Below, piece after piece: positions 41,589 through 48,402 of a stretch of DNA of 64,000 nt (its first letter is position 1; each line of letters starts with the position of its first letter). The DNA is from Actinobacteria bacterium HGW-Actinobacteria-7. GTDB taxonomy: Bacteria > Actinomycetota > Coriobacteriia > Anaerosomatales > PHET01. Made by a program: the position numbers and the translations under genes. The notes beneath the pieces were generated by a model. It was not told where the DNA came from. It saw only the letters and a program-made list of their open reading frames with translations, and did no database searches. The stretch is taken from assembly GCA_002841275.1 (NCBI GenBank), contig PHET01000013.1:17491-81490 (forward strand). The letters are read 5' to 3'.

Positions 41589-42119
41589 TTAGACCCGTGC
41601 CACCTGGTCGAAACCAAGCTCGACAGGCGTATCTCTGCCGAAGATGGTCACCATGACCTTGACCGTGGATCGGTCGAGGTTGACCTCGGCGATAGTGCCA
41701 TCGAACTCCGCAAACGGACCCGACGTGACCTTGACGTTCATACCCTCAACAAAGTCGGTCGTCGTCTTCTGCTTCGCGCCGGTCTCGGTCCGCTTCATGA
41801 TGCGGTTGAACTCCTCGCGAGAAAGCGGAACCGGCTTGCCTTGACTCCCTACGAAGCCCGTGACTCCCGGCGTATTGCGCACGACATACCAAGACTCGTC
41901 GTCAAGCTCCATCTGCACGAGGATGTACCCCGGGAAGACCTTCTTCTCCGAGGTGACCCGCTTACCGCCCTCTTTGATGTCCGTCACAGTCTCGGTGGGA
42001 ATCTTCACGTCGAAGATCTTCTCCTGCATGCCCATCGAATCAATGCGATGCAGCAGGTTGGTCCTCACCTTGTTCTCGTAGCCCGAGTAGGTATGGATGA
42101 CGTACCACTTCTTTGCCAT
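41589..42119 (-). CDS. nusG: Transcription termination/antitermination factor NusG
   Basis: Binds RNA polymerase at the upstream fork junction and couples it to ribosomes or Rho. The start is ATG 42119 (MAKKWYVIHTYSGYENKVRT), 176 residues. The NGN domain has VFPGYILVQMELDDESWYVV and VTGFVG, and the C-terminal KOW has VKVTSGPFAEFDGTIAEVN. Its ATG shares one base with the secE stop (TAATG). Confidence 0.97.
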   Translation of the reverse strand: MAKKWYVIHTYSGYENKVRTNLLHRIDSMGMQEKIFDVKIPTETVTDIKEGGKRVTSEKKVFPGYILVQMELDDESWYVVRNTPGVTGFVGSQGKPVPLSREEFNRIMKRTETGAKQKTTTDFVEGMNVKVTSGPFAEFDGTIAEVNLDRSTVKVMVTIFGRDTPVELGFDQVARV

Positions 42120-42427
42120 TACTTGCCTGTCCCTGTAAGCAACCCGAGCGCCCAAACGACGATCGCGTCTGTGAAGAACGTGAATGCGGCGAAGAAGATG
42201 AGCGTCACTGCAACGACCATGCTCGAGTTCAACACCTCGGGTCGCTGCGGCCACACGACGCGCTTCATCTCTGAGCGCACGTCGCGCATATATTGAGCCA
42301 ACCGCGCGAAGACGCCCGGCTTGGCAGGCTTGCCCGCCCCACCAGACTTGGTCTTGTCTGACTTCTTCGTCTTGGTACCCGTGTCGCCGATGGTCATAGT
42401 GCCGTCGGCGGTACTTGCCTTGGCCAT
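42119..42427 (-). CDS. secE: Protein translocase subunit SecE
   Basis: Clamp subunit of the SecYEG channel. The first 40 residues are Thr/Lys/Gly-rich and probably disordered. The amphipathic helix and SecE signature (MRDVRSEMKRVVWPQRPEV) follow, then one membrane span near the C-terminus (MVVAVTLIFFAAFTFFTDAI). 102 residues. It is directly coupled to nusG. Confidence 0.95.
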   Translation of the reverse strand: MAKASTADGTMTIGDTGTKTKKSDKTKSGGAGKPAKPGVFARLAQYMRDVRSEMKRVVWPQRPEVLNSSMVVAVTLIFFAAFTFFTDAIVVWALGLLTGTGK

Positions 42428-42487
42428 CTCTTCATCCGTCCGTCCCAGTGAGTCTGCTTTCGTCGACTCACTTACGCAACAAACGCC

Positions 42488-42505
42488 GCGACCTCAAAGT
42501 CGCGA
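42488..42505 (-). terminator. Hairpin after tRNA-Trp
   Basis: CGCGAC-TTTGAG-GTCGCG on the minus strand begins a few bases after the tRNA-Trp 3' end and is followed by GCGTTTGTTG. It could terminate transcription partly or help release the tRNA from the rpmG-secE transcript. Confidence 0.5.
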
Positions 42506-42516
42506 CGGAGGTGATC

Positions 42517-42593
42517 TGGCAGGCCAGGAGGGGCTCGAACCCCCAACATCCGGTTTTGGAGACCGGCGCTCTACCAATTGGAGCTACTTATGA
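42517..42593 (-). tRNA. trnW: tRNA-Trp (CCA) with a missing 5' acceptor strand
   Basis: From position T8 onward the gene is a normal tRNA-Trp: D arm GCTC...GAGC, anticodon stem CCGGT / ACCGG around the loop CTCCAAA (anticodon CCA), T arm GGGGG-TTCGAGC-CCCTC, 3' acceptor CTGGCCT, G discriminator and encoded CCA. The seven bases expected before T8, about AGGCCAG, are absent. The sequence there is TCATAAG, the last codons of rpmG, which cannot pair with CTGGCCT. The rpmG stop TAG is made of tRNA bases 8-10. The gene is therefore fused to rpmG and appears broken as read; an assembly deletion is possible. Coordinates include the seven unpaired bases. Confidence 0.8.
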
Positions 42594-42715
42594 GTCTTGC
42601 ACCACTTGCAGTACTTCTTGAACTCGATACGCTCCGGGTTCGACTGCTTGTTCTTGTTGGTGGTGTAGTTCCGGCGTTTGCACTCGGTGCACGCCAACGT
42701 CACCAGGGTTCGCAT
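42584..42715 (-). CDS. rpmG: 50S ribosomal protein L33, short C-terminus
   Basis: A 43-residue protein read from ATG 42715, after GGAGGACCA. It starts [19 protein letters not shown] and has two zinc pairs, CTEC and CKWC. It ends KWCKTHK at a TAG that belongs to the adjoining tRNA-Trp. Typical L33 proteins are 48-50 residues, with about six more residues after KTH(K/T). The last residues thus seem lost together with the spacer and the 5' end of the tRNA. The zinc-binding core is intact, so the protein may still function. Confidence 0.9.
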   Translation of the reverse strand: MRTLVTLACTECKRRNYTTNKNKQSNPERIEFKKYCKWCKTHK

Positions 42716-42770
42716 TGGTCCTCCTTGTGTCCGCGCCGACAAGCGCACAGGGGCGCAGGCACGGTAGGGT

Positions 42771-42800
42771 ACTCTAGCACCCCTTTTTCGGCACTGTCAA
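42771..42800 (-). promoter_or_regulatory. Promoter of rpmG-trnW-secE-nusG
   Basis: The minus strand reads TTGACA (42800-42795), 18 bases, TAGAGT (42776-42771), about 55 bases before rpmG and just after the tuf terminator hairpin. The -10 is identical to that of the str operon promoter. Confidence 0.85.
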
Positions 42801-42833
42801 ACTCACTACCGCCCCAGATAGAGGGGCGAAACA

Positions 42834-42857
42834 GGGCCCGGCAAGGGTGCCGGGCCC
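42834..42857 (-). terminator. Hairpin terminator after tuf
   Basis: A ten-base stem GGGCCCGGCA / TGCCGGGCCC with a CCCT loop lies 25 bases after the tuf stop and is followed by TGTTTCGCCCC on the minus strand. It separates tuf from the rpmG promoter. Confidence 0.75.
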
Positions 42858-42881
42858 CACGTGTTTCGCTGCGTAGCAGTT

Positions 42882-44069
42882 CTACTTGATGATCTTGATG
42901 ACGCGGCCTGAACCCACGGTACGTCCACCCTCGCGAATGGCGAAACGCAGGCCGTCTTCCATGGCGATCGGCTGAATCAGCTCGCCACGAATCTCGACGT
43001 TGTCGCCCGGCATGACCATCTCAGTGCCCTCGGGCAGGTGAGCAACGCCGGTCACGTCGGTGGTACGGAAGTAGAACTGGGGACGATAGCCATCGAAGAA
43101 CGGCGTGTGACGACCGCCCTCCTCCTTGGTCAGGATGTAGACCTGGCCCATGAACTCCGTGTGCGGGGTAACCGAACCCGGCTTGCACAGAACCTGGCCG
43201 CGCTCGATCTCGGTGCGGGCGATACCACGGAGCAGCACGCCGACGTTGTCGCCAGCCTGCGCCTCGTCGAGCAGCTTGCGGAACATCTCGACTCCGGTGA
43301 CGACAGTCTTCTTGGTCGCGTCGTGAATACCGACGATCTCGACCTCGTCGCCGACCTTGACGACTCCACGCTCGATACGACCGGTGGCCACAGTGCCACG
43401 ACCGGTGATCGTGAAGACGTCCTCGATTGCCATGAGGAACGGCTTATCGGTGTCGCGCTCCGGCGTCGGGATGTAGGAGTCGACGGCATCCATGAGCTCG
43501 TCGATGCTACCGACCCACTTCTCGTCGCCTTCGAGGGCCTTGAGCGCCGAACCCTTGATGATGGGGGTGTCGTCGCCAGGGAACTCGTACTCGCTGAGCA
43601 GCTCGCGGACTTCCATCTCGACGAGCTCAATGAGCTCCTCGTCGTCGACCATATCGCACTTGTTGAGGTAGACAACGATGTAGGGGACGCCGACCTGACG
43701 GGCAAGCAGGATGTGCTCGCGGGTCTGGGCCATGGGACCGTCGGTTGCTGCGATAACCAGAACCGCGCCGTCCATCTGGGCGGCACCGGTGATCATGTTC
43801 TTGACGTAGTCTGCGTGACCCGGGCAGTCAACGTGTGCGTAGTGCCGGGCCTCGGTCTGGTACTCGACGTGGGCGATGGCGATGGTGATACCGCGCTCGC
43901 GCTCTTCGGGAGCCTTGTCGATCTGATCGAACGGGGTGAAGTCGGCAAAGCCCTTCTCGGCCTGGCGCTTGGTGATCGCCGCGGTGAGGGTGGTCTTGCC
44001 GTGGTCAACGTGACCGATCGTACCAATATTGACGTGCGGCTTAGTGCGCTCGAACTTCTGCTTCGCCAT
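42882..44069 (-). CDS. tuf: Elongation factor Tu
   Basis: Delivers aminoacyl-tRNA to the ribosome. 395 residues; G1 is [15 protein letters not shown], the G2 region has [13 protein letters not shown]3 is DCPGHADY, and G4 is NKCD. The beta-barrel domains II and III follow and the end is [14 protein letters not shown]. The gene is outside the str operon, preceded by three tRNA genes with 133 bp between, so processing of a tRNA-tuf transcript is likely. It is the only tuf copy in the window. Confidence 0.98.
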   Translation of the reverse strand: MAKQKFERTKPHVNIGTIGHVDHGKTTLTAAITKRQAEKGFADFTPFDQIDKAPEERERGITIAIAHVEYQTEARHYAHVDCPGHADYVKNMITGAAQMDGAVLVIAATDGPMAQTREHILLARQVGVPYIVVYLNKCDMVDDEELIELVEMEVRELLSEYEFPGDDTPIIKGSALKALEGDEKWVGSIDELMDAVDSYIPTPERDTDKPFLMAIEDVFTITGRGTVATGRIERGVVKVGDEVEIVGIHDATKKTVVTGVEMFRKLLDEAQAGDNVGVLLRGIARTEIERGQVLCKPGSVTPHTEFMGQVYILTKEEGGRHTPFFDGYRPQFYFRTTDVTGVAHLPEGTEMVMPGDNVEIRGELIQPIAMEDGLRFAIREGGRTVGSGRVIKIIK

Positions 44070-44176
44070 GAGTCTCCTCCTTCGGGGACTGCTCTCGACG
44101 GGTTCGGCGATAGGCCGCTACTTCCCCGTCAAACGCTTCCATTTCTCGTGCTGTCTACAAACATTCAGAACCTCAA

Positions 44177-44194
44177 GCACCGCTGCGGCGGTGC
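44177..44194 (-). terminator. Hairpin between tRNA-Met and tuf
   Basis: GCACCGC-CGCA-GCGGTGC on the minus strand starts nine bases after the tRNA-Met CCA end, followed by TTGAGGTTCTGAATG. It may reduce read-through from the tRNA cluster into tuf or guide 3' processing. No clear separate tuf promoter was found in the 133-base gap. Confidence 0.4.
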
Positions 44195-44202
44195 GCTGTA
44201 CC

Positions 44203-44280
44203 TGGTAGCGGTGGCTGGACTTGAACCAGCGACTTCACGGGTATGAACCGTGCGCTCTAAACCAGCTGAGCTACACCGCC
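44203..44280 (-). tRNA. trnM: tRNA-Met (CAU), elongator type
   Basis: Cloverleaf read directly: acceptor GGCGGTG / CACCGCT with a G1-U72 wobble, D arm GCTC...GAGC, anticodon stem CACGG / CCGTG with loop TTCATAC (anticodon CAU), T arm and encoded CCA. It lacks the unpaired C1 and three G-C anticodon-stem pairs of initiator tRNA. A CAU tRNA could also be tRNA-Ile2, but its place beside tRNA-Tyr and tRNA-Thr near tuf favours elongator Met. Confidence 0.9.
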
Positions 44281-44318
44281 ATGCTGCCCGAGCTGACAAC
44301 TCGAGTCTAGCCGTGTGA

Positions 44319-44394
<76 letters not shown>

Positions 44395-44429
44395 GTTCTC
44401 AACGCGGGAAGCACCCGCGATCGAATGCG

Positions 44430-44514
44430 TGGTGGGGGCGGATGGATTCGAACCATCGTAGGCATAGCCAATGGGTTTACAGCCCATCCCCTTTAGCCAC
44501 TCGGGCACACCCCC
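44430..44514 (-). tRNA. trnY: tRNA-Tyr (GUA)
   Basis: A class II tRNA of 85 bases with a long variable arm. Acceptor GGGGGTG / CGCCCCC, anticodon loop CTGTAAA (anticodon GUA), encoded CCA. First gene of the tRNA cluster, downstream of the promoter at 44591-44620. Confidence 0.95.
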
Positions 44515-44590
44515 GGGATACAAAAAAAGAAAACCTGTCTACGCTTTTCAAGTTGCACGCCGAAAACCAGCCTTCGGCGAGGGCAGAGGC

Positions 44591-44620
44591 ATGGTACTCC
44601 ATGGCATTCTGCGGTGTCAA
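44591..44620 (-). promoter_or_regulatory. Promoter of the tRNA-Tyr-Thr-Met (and tuf) cluster
   Basis: The minus strand reads TTGACA (44620-44615), 18 bases, TACCAT (44596-44591), about 80 bases upstream of tRNA-Tyr. A run of TTTTCTTTTTTTG occurs between promoter and tRNA (about 44521-44533). Confidence 0.7.
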
Positions 44621-44677
44621 CGCCGACAACGGTGCCGGGCGTGCCCATACCGCAATAGGCTAGTCACTGAAGCTGCC

Positions 44678-45295
44678 CTATACGAGCGTACGGAACACCG
44701 CTCCCACATCAGTAGCAGTGACAACCCCCCGCTGGAAGTCGGCACGAGGCACCAGTCGAACCCATGTCGAAGCGCCCCCTACGATAACAGGTCGAGCGTT
44801 GTAATCCTGATATGAGTGCTCAAACCACTGGCGAGTGTCGCGCATCGGCATGATGACAAGGTCGTCCCTATCCACTGCGAGTTCGGAGAAGAAGACCTCA
44901 TCTGGCTCGTTCATCAGCGCGCGGACCTCGTCTTCGGACTGTGACAGCGCGACGAAGTAGTAGTAGACATCATCTGCCGGCGAATCAATGACCCACCCTG
45001 GCTCCCTTGTCGCGGTGTTGGCGACCGCCTCGAAAGCGAACGCCGCAGAGTCCGGACGGTAGAAGACGAGGTTGCGATCACGAATCTTGGTCGCGTCGGT
45101 CCCAAAGTACGGATCCGGCTTGACCTTGATCAGGTGTCGTCCTCCCTGCCACGCGTATGAGATATCCACAGCACGGCCGCCGAGCGATTCGCGACCTTCG
45201 GTGCTTCTGACGTCCAGTCTCCCCCGCTGCTCCAACCACCGCGTGAGAATCCGCTCGGCGACGTGCTGCAGTAACTGGGTGCCCATAACCGACAT
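44678..45295 (-). CDS. Uncharacterised protein downstream of a cNMP-binding protein
   Basis: I do not recognise this 205-residue protein. It has no membrane segment or signal peptide. The N-terminus is helical (QLLQHVAERILTRWLEQRG). It is followed by beta strands with VDISYAWQGGRHLIKVKPD, a region that loosely recalls a nuclease-like alpha/beta core but lacks the Glu of a PD-(D/E)xK motif. DDVYYYFVALSQSEDEV and FSELAVDRDDLVIMPMRDT follow. Its codon use resembles its neighbours. It starts 15 bases after the cNMP-binding gene ends, so the two are almost certainly one operon. An effector or partner of that sensor is possible but unproven. Confidence 0.75.
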   Translation of the reverse strand: MSVMGTQLLQHVAERILTRWLEQRGRLDVRSTEGRESLGGRAVDISYAWQGGRHLIKVKPDPYFGTDATKIRDRNLVFYRPDSAAFAFEAVANTATREPGWVIDSPADDVYYYFVALSQSEDEVRALMNEPDEVFFSELAVDRDDLVIMPMRDTRQWFEHSYQDYNARPVIVGGASTWVRLVPRADFQRGVVTATDVGAVFRTLV

Positions 45296-45310
45296 GCGAT
45301 TTCTCCCTGT

Positions 45311-45724
45311 CTAGCGACCCAGATGCTCGTCAGCGACTCGAAGTCGCCTGCTGAGCACCTCCAGCAACTTTATTGCGATTGATGGGTGCTTCTCGAGCAA
45401 GGACTTGAAGTCCCAACTGGACAACATCAGACATTCAGTCGGCTCCAGCGCGCGAATAGTGGCCGAACGCGGGGCCTGGTCGAGCAGAGACATCTCGCCA
45501 AAGAAGTCTCCCGGGCCGAAGGCGCCGAGGGAACGGTTGTCTCGCACGATCTCGACTCGACCGGAGAGCACCAGGTAGAAGGCCTGACCCGGTGTTCCCT
45601 GAGTGACAATGATCTGGCTCGGCTCGAATTGGCTGGACTGAGCCACCCCCGCGACCGCAGCGATCTCGTCAGGCGTGCAGCTTCCGAAAATGGGCACTCT
45701 TGCCAAGAACTCTTCGTGGGTCAC
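45311..45724 (-). CDS. Cyclic-nucleotide-binding (CRP-type sensor) domain protein
   Basis: A 137-residue stand-alone cNMP-binding domain without a DNA-binding or catalytic domain. The phosphate-binding cassette is FGEMSLLDQAPRSATIRA, with E77, R86 and S87 at the ribose/phosphate-contacting positions, so ligand binding looks intact. The preceding strand QIIVTQGTPGQAFYLVLSGRV is typical. It starts at GTG 45724, six bases after AGGGG, with a TAGAAT-like -10 upstream. It is divergent from a class III nucleotide cyclase (136 bp between them) and is co-transcribed with an unknown protein. Together they suggest a local cyclic-nucleotide signalling unit. Confidence 0.9.
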   Translation of the reverse strand: MTHEEFLARVPIFGSCTPDEIAAVAGVAQSSQFEPSQIIVTQGTPGQAFYLVLSGRVEIVRDNRSLGAFGPGDFFGEMSLLDQAPRSATIRALEPTECLMLSSWDFKSLLEKHPSIAIKLLEVLSRRLRVADEHLGR

Positions 45725-45860
45725 CGGAGGCCCCTCTCATATGGTCGGACTGTTCTGTCACTGACATGCTCAGGATTCTACCGCAGACGGACACACACCC
45801 ATGCGTCACAATGTGTTTGTGCCCAACATCCTTTGAATCGATACAGCAGACAAGGGGCTG

Positions 45861-47423
45861 ATGACGCTGAACATCAGGCGCAGAAACCACGACCTTCTGG
45901 GTTGGCTCAGGGCGGCTTTGATCGCGTTGACAACCTACGGCGCACTTCTCGGCATGAGCTTCAGCCCAGCTTGGGGCGCGGCGGCCCTGGGACTGACGGC
46001 CGGGGTGTTGGCCGCGCTCTCAATAGACTTGGGCGTGCTGGCGGCAATCGTCGCGATAGCCCTGCCTCTCTCAGCAGCAAACCCCGTGATAGGCATCGCC
46101 TTCGCGGTGCTGGGGATTGTAGGCATCCGGTACCTCGGCACAGACGGCGGAAGCGCCTTTCTTCTGATGGCGGGGGCAATCGCGGGCGCGTTCCTTGGCC
46201 CAGCGTGGATGATTGTCCCCCTTGCCGGCTACCTGCTCGGCGCAGGAGAAGGGGCCCTCGCAGCGGCACTCGCATGCATCTGCCTCGAGCTTCTCGGAAT
46301 CGCGCTGGGAGGCCGATCGCTTGCGGAGGGTGTCACCCTCCACGGCGGAAACACCGTGCTGGCGTCTTTTGCTCATCCCCCGGCGTCTTTGTTCGCCATG
46401 AAGTGGGTCCGGGACGCTATTGACTCGATCGGGGCAAGCTCGGTGGACAAGGTCGTGGCGGCATTCGCTCACACGCGAAATCTGGCCGCACTGATCATCC
46501 AGCCGCTGGTTTGGGCCTTCGGCGCCGCAGTGAGTGCACGGACACTCGCGCGGGTTCGTGAGCGTAATAGCCGCGTGCTGCTCGCGGCCGCGGCTTCAAT
46601 AGGCGTGCTGGTGCCGGCGATGGGCGCCGCGCTATTGCACGTGAGTGCGACGGGAGCTGCGTCGGCCGGACCGATTCTCATCTCCGCGACAGAGTCGCTT
46701 GTCCTCGCATTGGCGGTGATCTTCCTGCTCGAATCCGCATTCCCCCAGGAGAGTGTCGTCCGGATCGCACCTGCCCGACCCTCGACTATGAGCATGGAGG
46801 ACGCCGACGTCGATGAACTCCTACGGCTCGTCGCCACGGCAGAGGACAGGCTCGCCACACAGCACACCACCCACAAGATCGTGATGATCACCGACATGAA
46901 GTCCTTCTCCAAGATGACCGAGGAGGACGGCAGCATCATGTCGGCGAAGACGATCCAGAAGCACCGTGACCTGCTACTTCCGATCATCGAGGGCCTGGGA
47001 GGCCACGGCAAATCAACTGGCGGGGATGGTCTCGTCGCTGCGTTCGATGACGCGCGTTCCGCGGTCAAGGCAGCGGCACACATGCTCCAAGCCCTTGACG
47101 AACACAACGCCTCTCATCGCTCAGAACGGGAAATGGCAATCCGAGTCGGGGTCGCAGGGGGCGAGGTTGTCCTGGACAAGGGCGGAAGGCCGTTCATCGG
47201 AACAGCACTGAACCTGGCTGCACGCGTGATGAACCTCGCCGACGGTGGGCAGGCGTTCGTGACGGCGGGGGTGGCCGAGGGCGCGCAGGGTGCAGCCAAG
47301 GTGTACTCGCACGGCTCGTTCGCACTGAAGAACATCGCAAGCCCCATCGAGGTGGTTGAGGTCCTCTGGGCACCCGGGCAGGAGCCACGAGCGCCTCTAA
47401 GCTCGAACTTCTTGACCGAATAG
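45861..47423 (+). CDS. Membrane protein with C-terminal class III adenylate/guanylate cyclase domain
   Basis: A 520-residue protein and the only convincing plus-strand gene here. Residues 12-155 and 205-295 contain about eight to ten hydrophobic helices rich in Ala/Gly/Leu. A short linker leads to a class III cyclase domain (about 338-490). Metal-binding aspartates are D345 (ITDMKSFSKM) and D389 (STGGDGLVAAFDD). K384 fits the purine-binding Lys. N451 and R455 (NLAARVM) are the transition-state pair. The domain therefore looks active, though its nucleotide specificity cannot be read safely. SD AAGGGG precedes ATG 45861. It faces the cNMP-binding gene and ends at a hairpin. Confidence 0.88.
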   Translation: MTLNIRRRNHDLLGWLRAALIALTTYGALLGMSFSPAWGAAALGLTAGVLAALSIDLGVLAAIVAIALPLSAANPVIGIAFAVLGIVGIRYLGTDGGSAFLLMAGAIAGAFLGPAWMIVPLAGYLLGAGEGALAAALACICLELLGIALGGRSLAEGVTLHGGNTVLASFAHPPASLFAMKWVRDAIDSIGASSVDKVVAAFAHTRNLAALIIQPLVWAFGAAVSARTLARVRERNSRVLLAAAASIGVLVPAMGAALLHVSATGAASAGPILISATESLVLALAVIFLLESAFPQESVVRIAPARPSTMSMEDADVDELLRLVATAEDRLATQHTTHKIVMITDMKSFSKMTEEDGSIMSAKTIQKHRDLLLPIIEGLGGHGKSTGGDGLVAAFDDARSAVKAAAHMLQALDEHNASHRSEREMAIRVGVAGGEVVLDKGGRPFIGTALNLAARVMNLADGGQAFVTAGVAEGAQGAAKVYSHGSFALKNIASPIEVVEVLWAPGQEPRAPLSSNFLTE

Positions 47424-47426
47424 AGA

Positions 47427-47454
47427 AGTGACCCGAGCGCAGGCCCGGGTCACT
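47427..47454. terminator. Hairpin between the cyclase gene and tRNA-Thr (convergent)
   Basis: AGTGACCCG / CGGGTCACT with a ten-base loop lies four bases after the cyclase stop and 11 bases beyond the 3' end of the convergent tRNA-Thr gene. It can act on both strands. U tracts are lacking. Confidence 0.6.
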
Positions 47455-47464
47455 CGATTGCTGA

Positions 47465-47540
47465 TGGAGCTGGCGGGGGGACTCGAACCCCCAACCCCCT
47501 GATTACAAATCAGGTGCGCTGCCAATTGCGCCACGCCAGC
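47465..47540 (-). tRNA. trnT: tRNA-Thr (UGU)
   Basis: Acceptor GCTGGCG / CGCCAGC pairs fully; anticodon stem CCTGA / TCAGG encloses TTTGTAA (anticodon UGU). CCA is encoded. It lies 50 bases after the sigH stop and before the accessory cyclase block. Confidence 0.95.
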
Positions 47541-47590
47541 AGGCTCGCAGCAGTGTAGCGCGACATCCCGGGACGTGCCATACGCAACCT

Positions 47591-48244
47591 CTAGCAGTTG
47601 CCTTCGCAGCGCTCTATCTGCGTCTGCATCTTGCGCTTGATGCGCTGCAGCGCGTTGTCGACGGCCTTGGTATGTCGCCCCAGCGTGTCGCCGATGTGCT
47701 GATACGAGCAGCCAGCCACATGGAGCTTCAGTACGTCGCGCTCAAACGGGGACAGATCGCCGAGGACGCCGTCGCGGATCGCAGTCGCCTGCCAGACGCC
47801 GATCACGATCTCGGCCGGGTCGCACAGATCTCGCGCTGCGATGATGTCCGAGAGCAAGCGCTCACCCCCGTCGCCGTCAGGCGCGGGGCTCGTCAGCGAC
47901 GTATAGACATTCAGCGGCGCGTGCTTACGCCGGGTCGCGGACTTGACCGCAGAGATGATCTGACGCGTCACACAGAGTTCCGCGAAGGAGTGGAAACTGG
48001 ACTCGCGCTGAGGGTCGTAGCTTCGAATCGCCTTGAACAGGCCGAGTAGCCCTTCCTGTGTGACATCCTCACGATCTGCGCCCGCAAGGAAGTAGTGCCG
48101 CGCACGACCTCTGACCAGTGCGCGATAGCGCCTGATGAGTTCAGCACTTGCCGACTCATCGCCCGCTTGCGCCGCTTGAACGAGTAGGGCGTCAAGGCAG
48201 CGGCCGCCATGCACGTGCTGAGGACTGTCCACCCGTCCGCTCAC
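47591..48244 (-). CDS. sigH: RNA polymerase sigma factor, SigH (sigma-30) family
   Basis: A 217-residue sigma-70 family factor with regions 2 and 4 only. Region 2 has DREDVTQEGLLGLFKAIRSY and FHSFAELCVTRQIISAVKSA. Region 4 ends with the helix-turn-helix CSYQHIGDTLGRHTKAVDNA then LQRIKRKM, which closely follows the sigma-H pattern of spore-forming Bacillota. Its place between yacP and rpmG/secE/nusG also matches Bacillus. It starts at GTG 48244 with AGGGGG upstream. In Bacillus this factor starts sporulation and competence; here the target genes are unknown, and many Coriobacteriia-like relatives do not sporulate. The leader is highly structured. Confidence 0.9.
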   Translation of the reverse strand: MSGRVDSPQHVHGGRCLDALLVQAAQAGDESASAELIRRYRALVRGRARHYFLAGADREDVTQEGLLGLFKAIRSYDPQRESSFHSFAELCVTRQIISAVKSATRRKHAPLNVYTSLTSPAPDGDGGERLLSDIIAARDLCDPAEIVIGVWQATAIRDGVLGDLSPFERDVLKLHVAGCSYQHIGDTLGRHTKAVDNALQRIKRKMQTQIERCEGNC

Positions 48245-48272
48245 AGCGTCACCCCCCTACACCCCACAAGCC

Positions 48273-48325
48273 GCCTCGAGTCGAGGCGCCGCCTCCAGCA
48301 GGCGGCAATCAGGCACTGTTGCCTG
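48273..48325 (-). promoter_or_regulatory. Three tandem perfect hairpins in the sigH leader
   Basis: Within about 53 bases of the presumed sigH leader the minus strand forms CAGGCA-ACAG-TGCCTG (48325-48310), GCCGCCT-GCTGG-AGGCGGC (48306-48288) and GCCTCGA-C-TCGAGGC (48287-48273). The GCCGCC arm of the second could pair instead with a later GGCGGC (to 48268), so mutually exclusive folds are possible. The shape suggests post-transcriptional control of sigH; this is inference. Confidence 0.45.
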
Positions 48326-48333
48326 ACACACCG

Positions 48334-48362
48334 AACCTACGCCTGGCCAGACGGGGGGTCAA
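48334..48362 (-). promoter_or_regulatory. Promoter of sigH
   Basis: The minus strand reads TTGACC (48362-48357), 17 bases, TAGGTT (48339-48334), about 90 bases before the sigH start and after the end of the yacP-type gene. Confidence 0.65.
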
Positions 48363-48402
48363 GAATGCGGCGAACTGGAAGATTACGGATTGCCTATTCC
48401 GT

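Noticed and set aside
44678..45295. PD-(D/E)xK nuclease assignment for the unknown protein
   Set aside because: The expected Glu-x-Lys is replaced by Lys-Val-Lys and the rest of the fold could not be confirmed by eye.
45780..45830. CRP-type binding site between the divergent CNB and cyclase genes
   Set aside because: Half-sites such as TGTGA and TCACA occur but not at the required six-base spacing.
45386..46423. Plus-strand open frame overlapping the CNB gene and the cyclase start
   Set aside because: Its sequence is Arg/Gly/Pro-rich low complexity, and it overlaps two well-supported genes in other frames.
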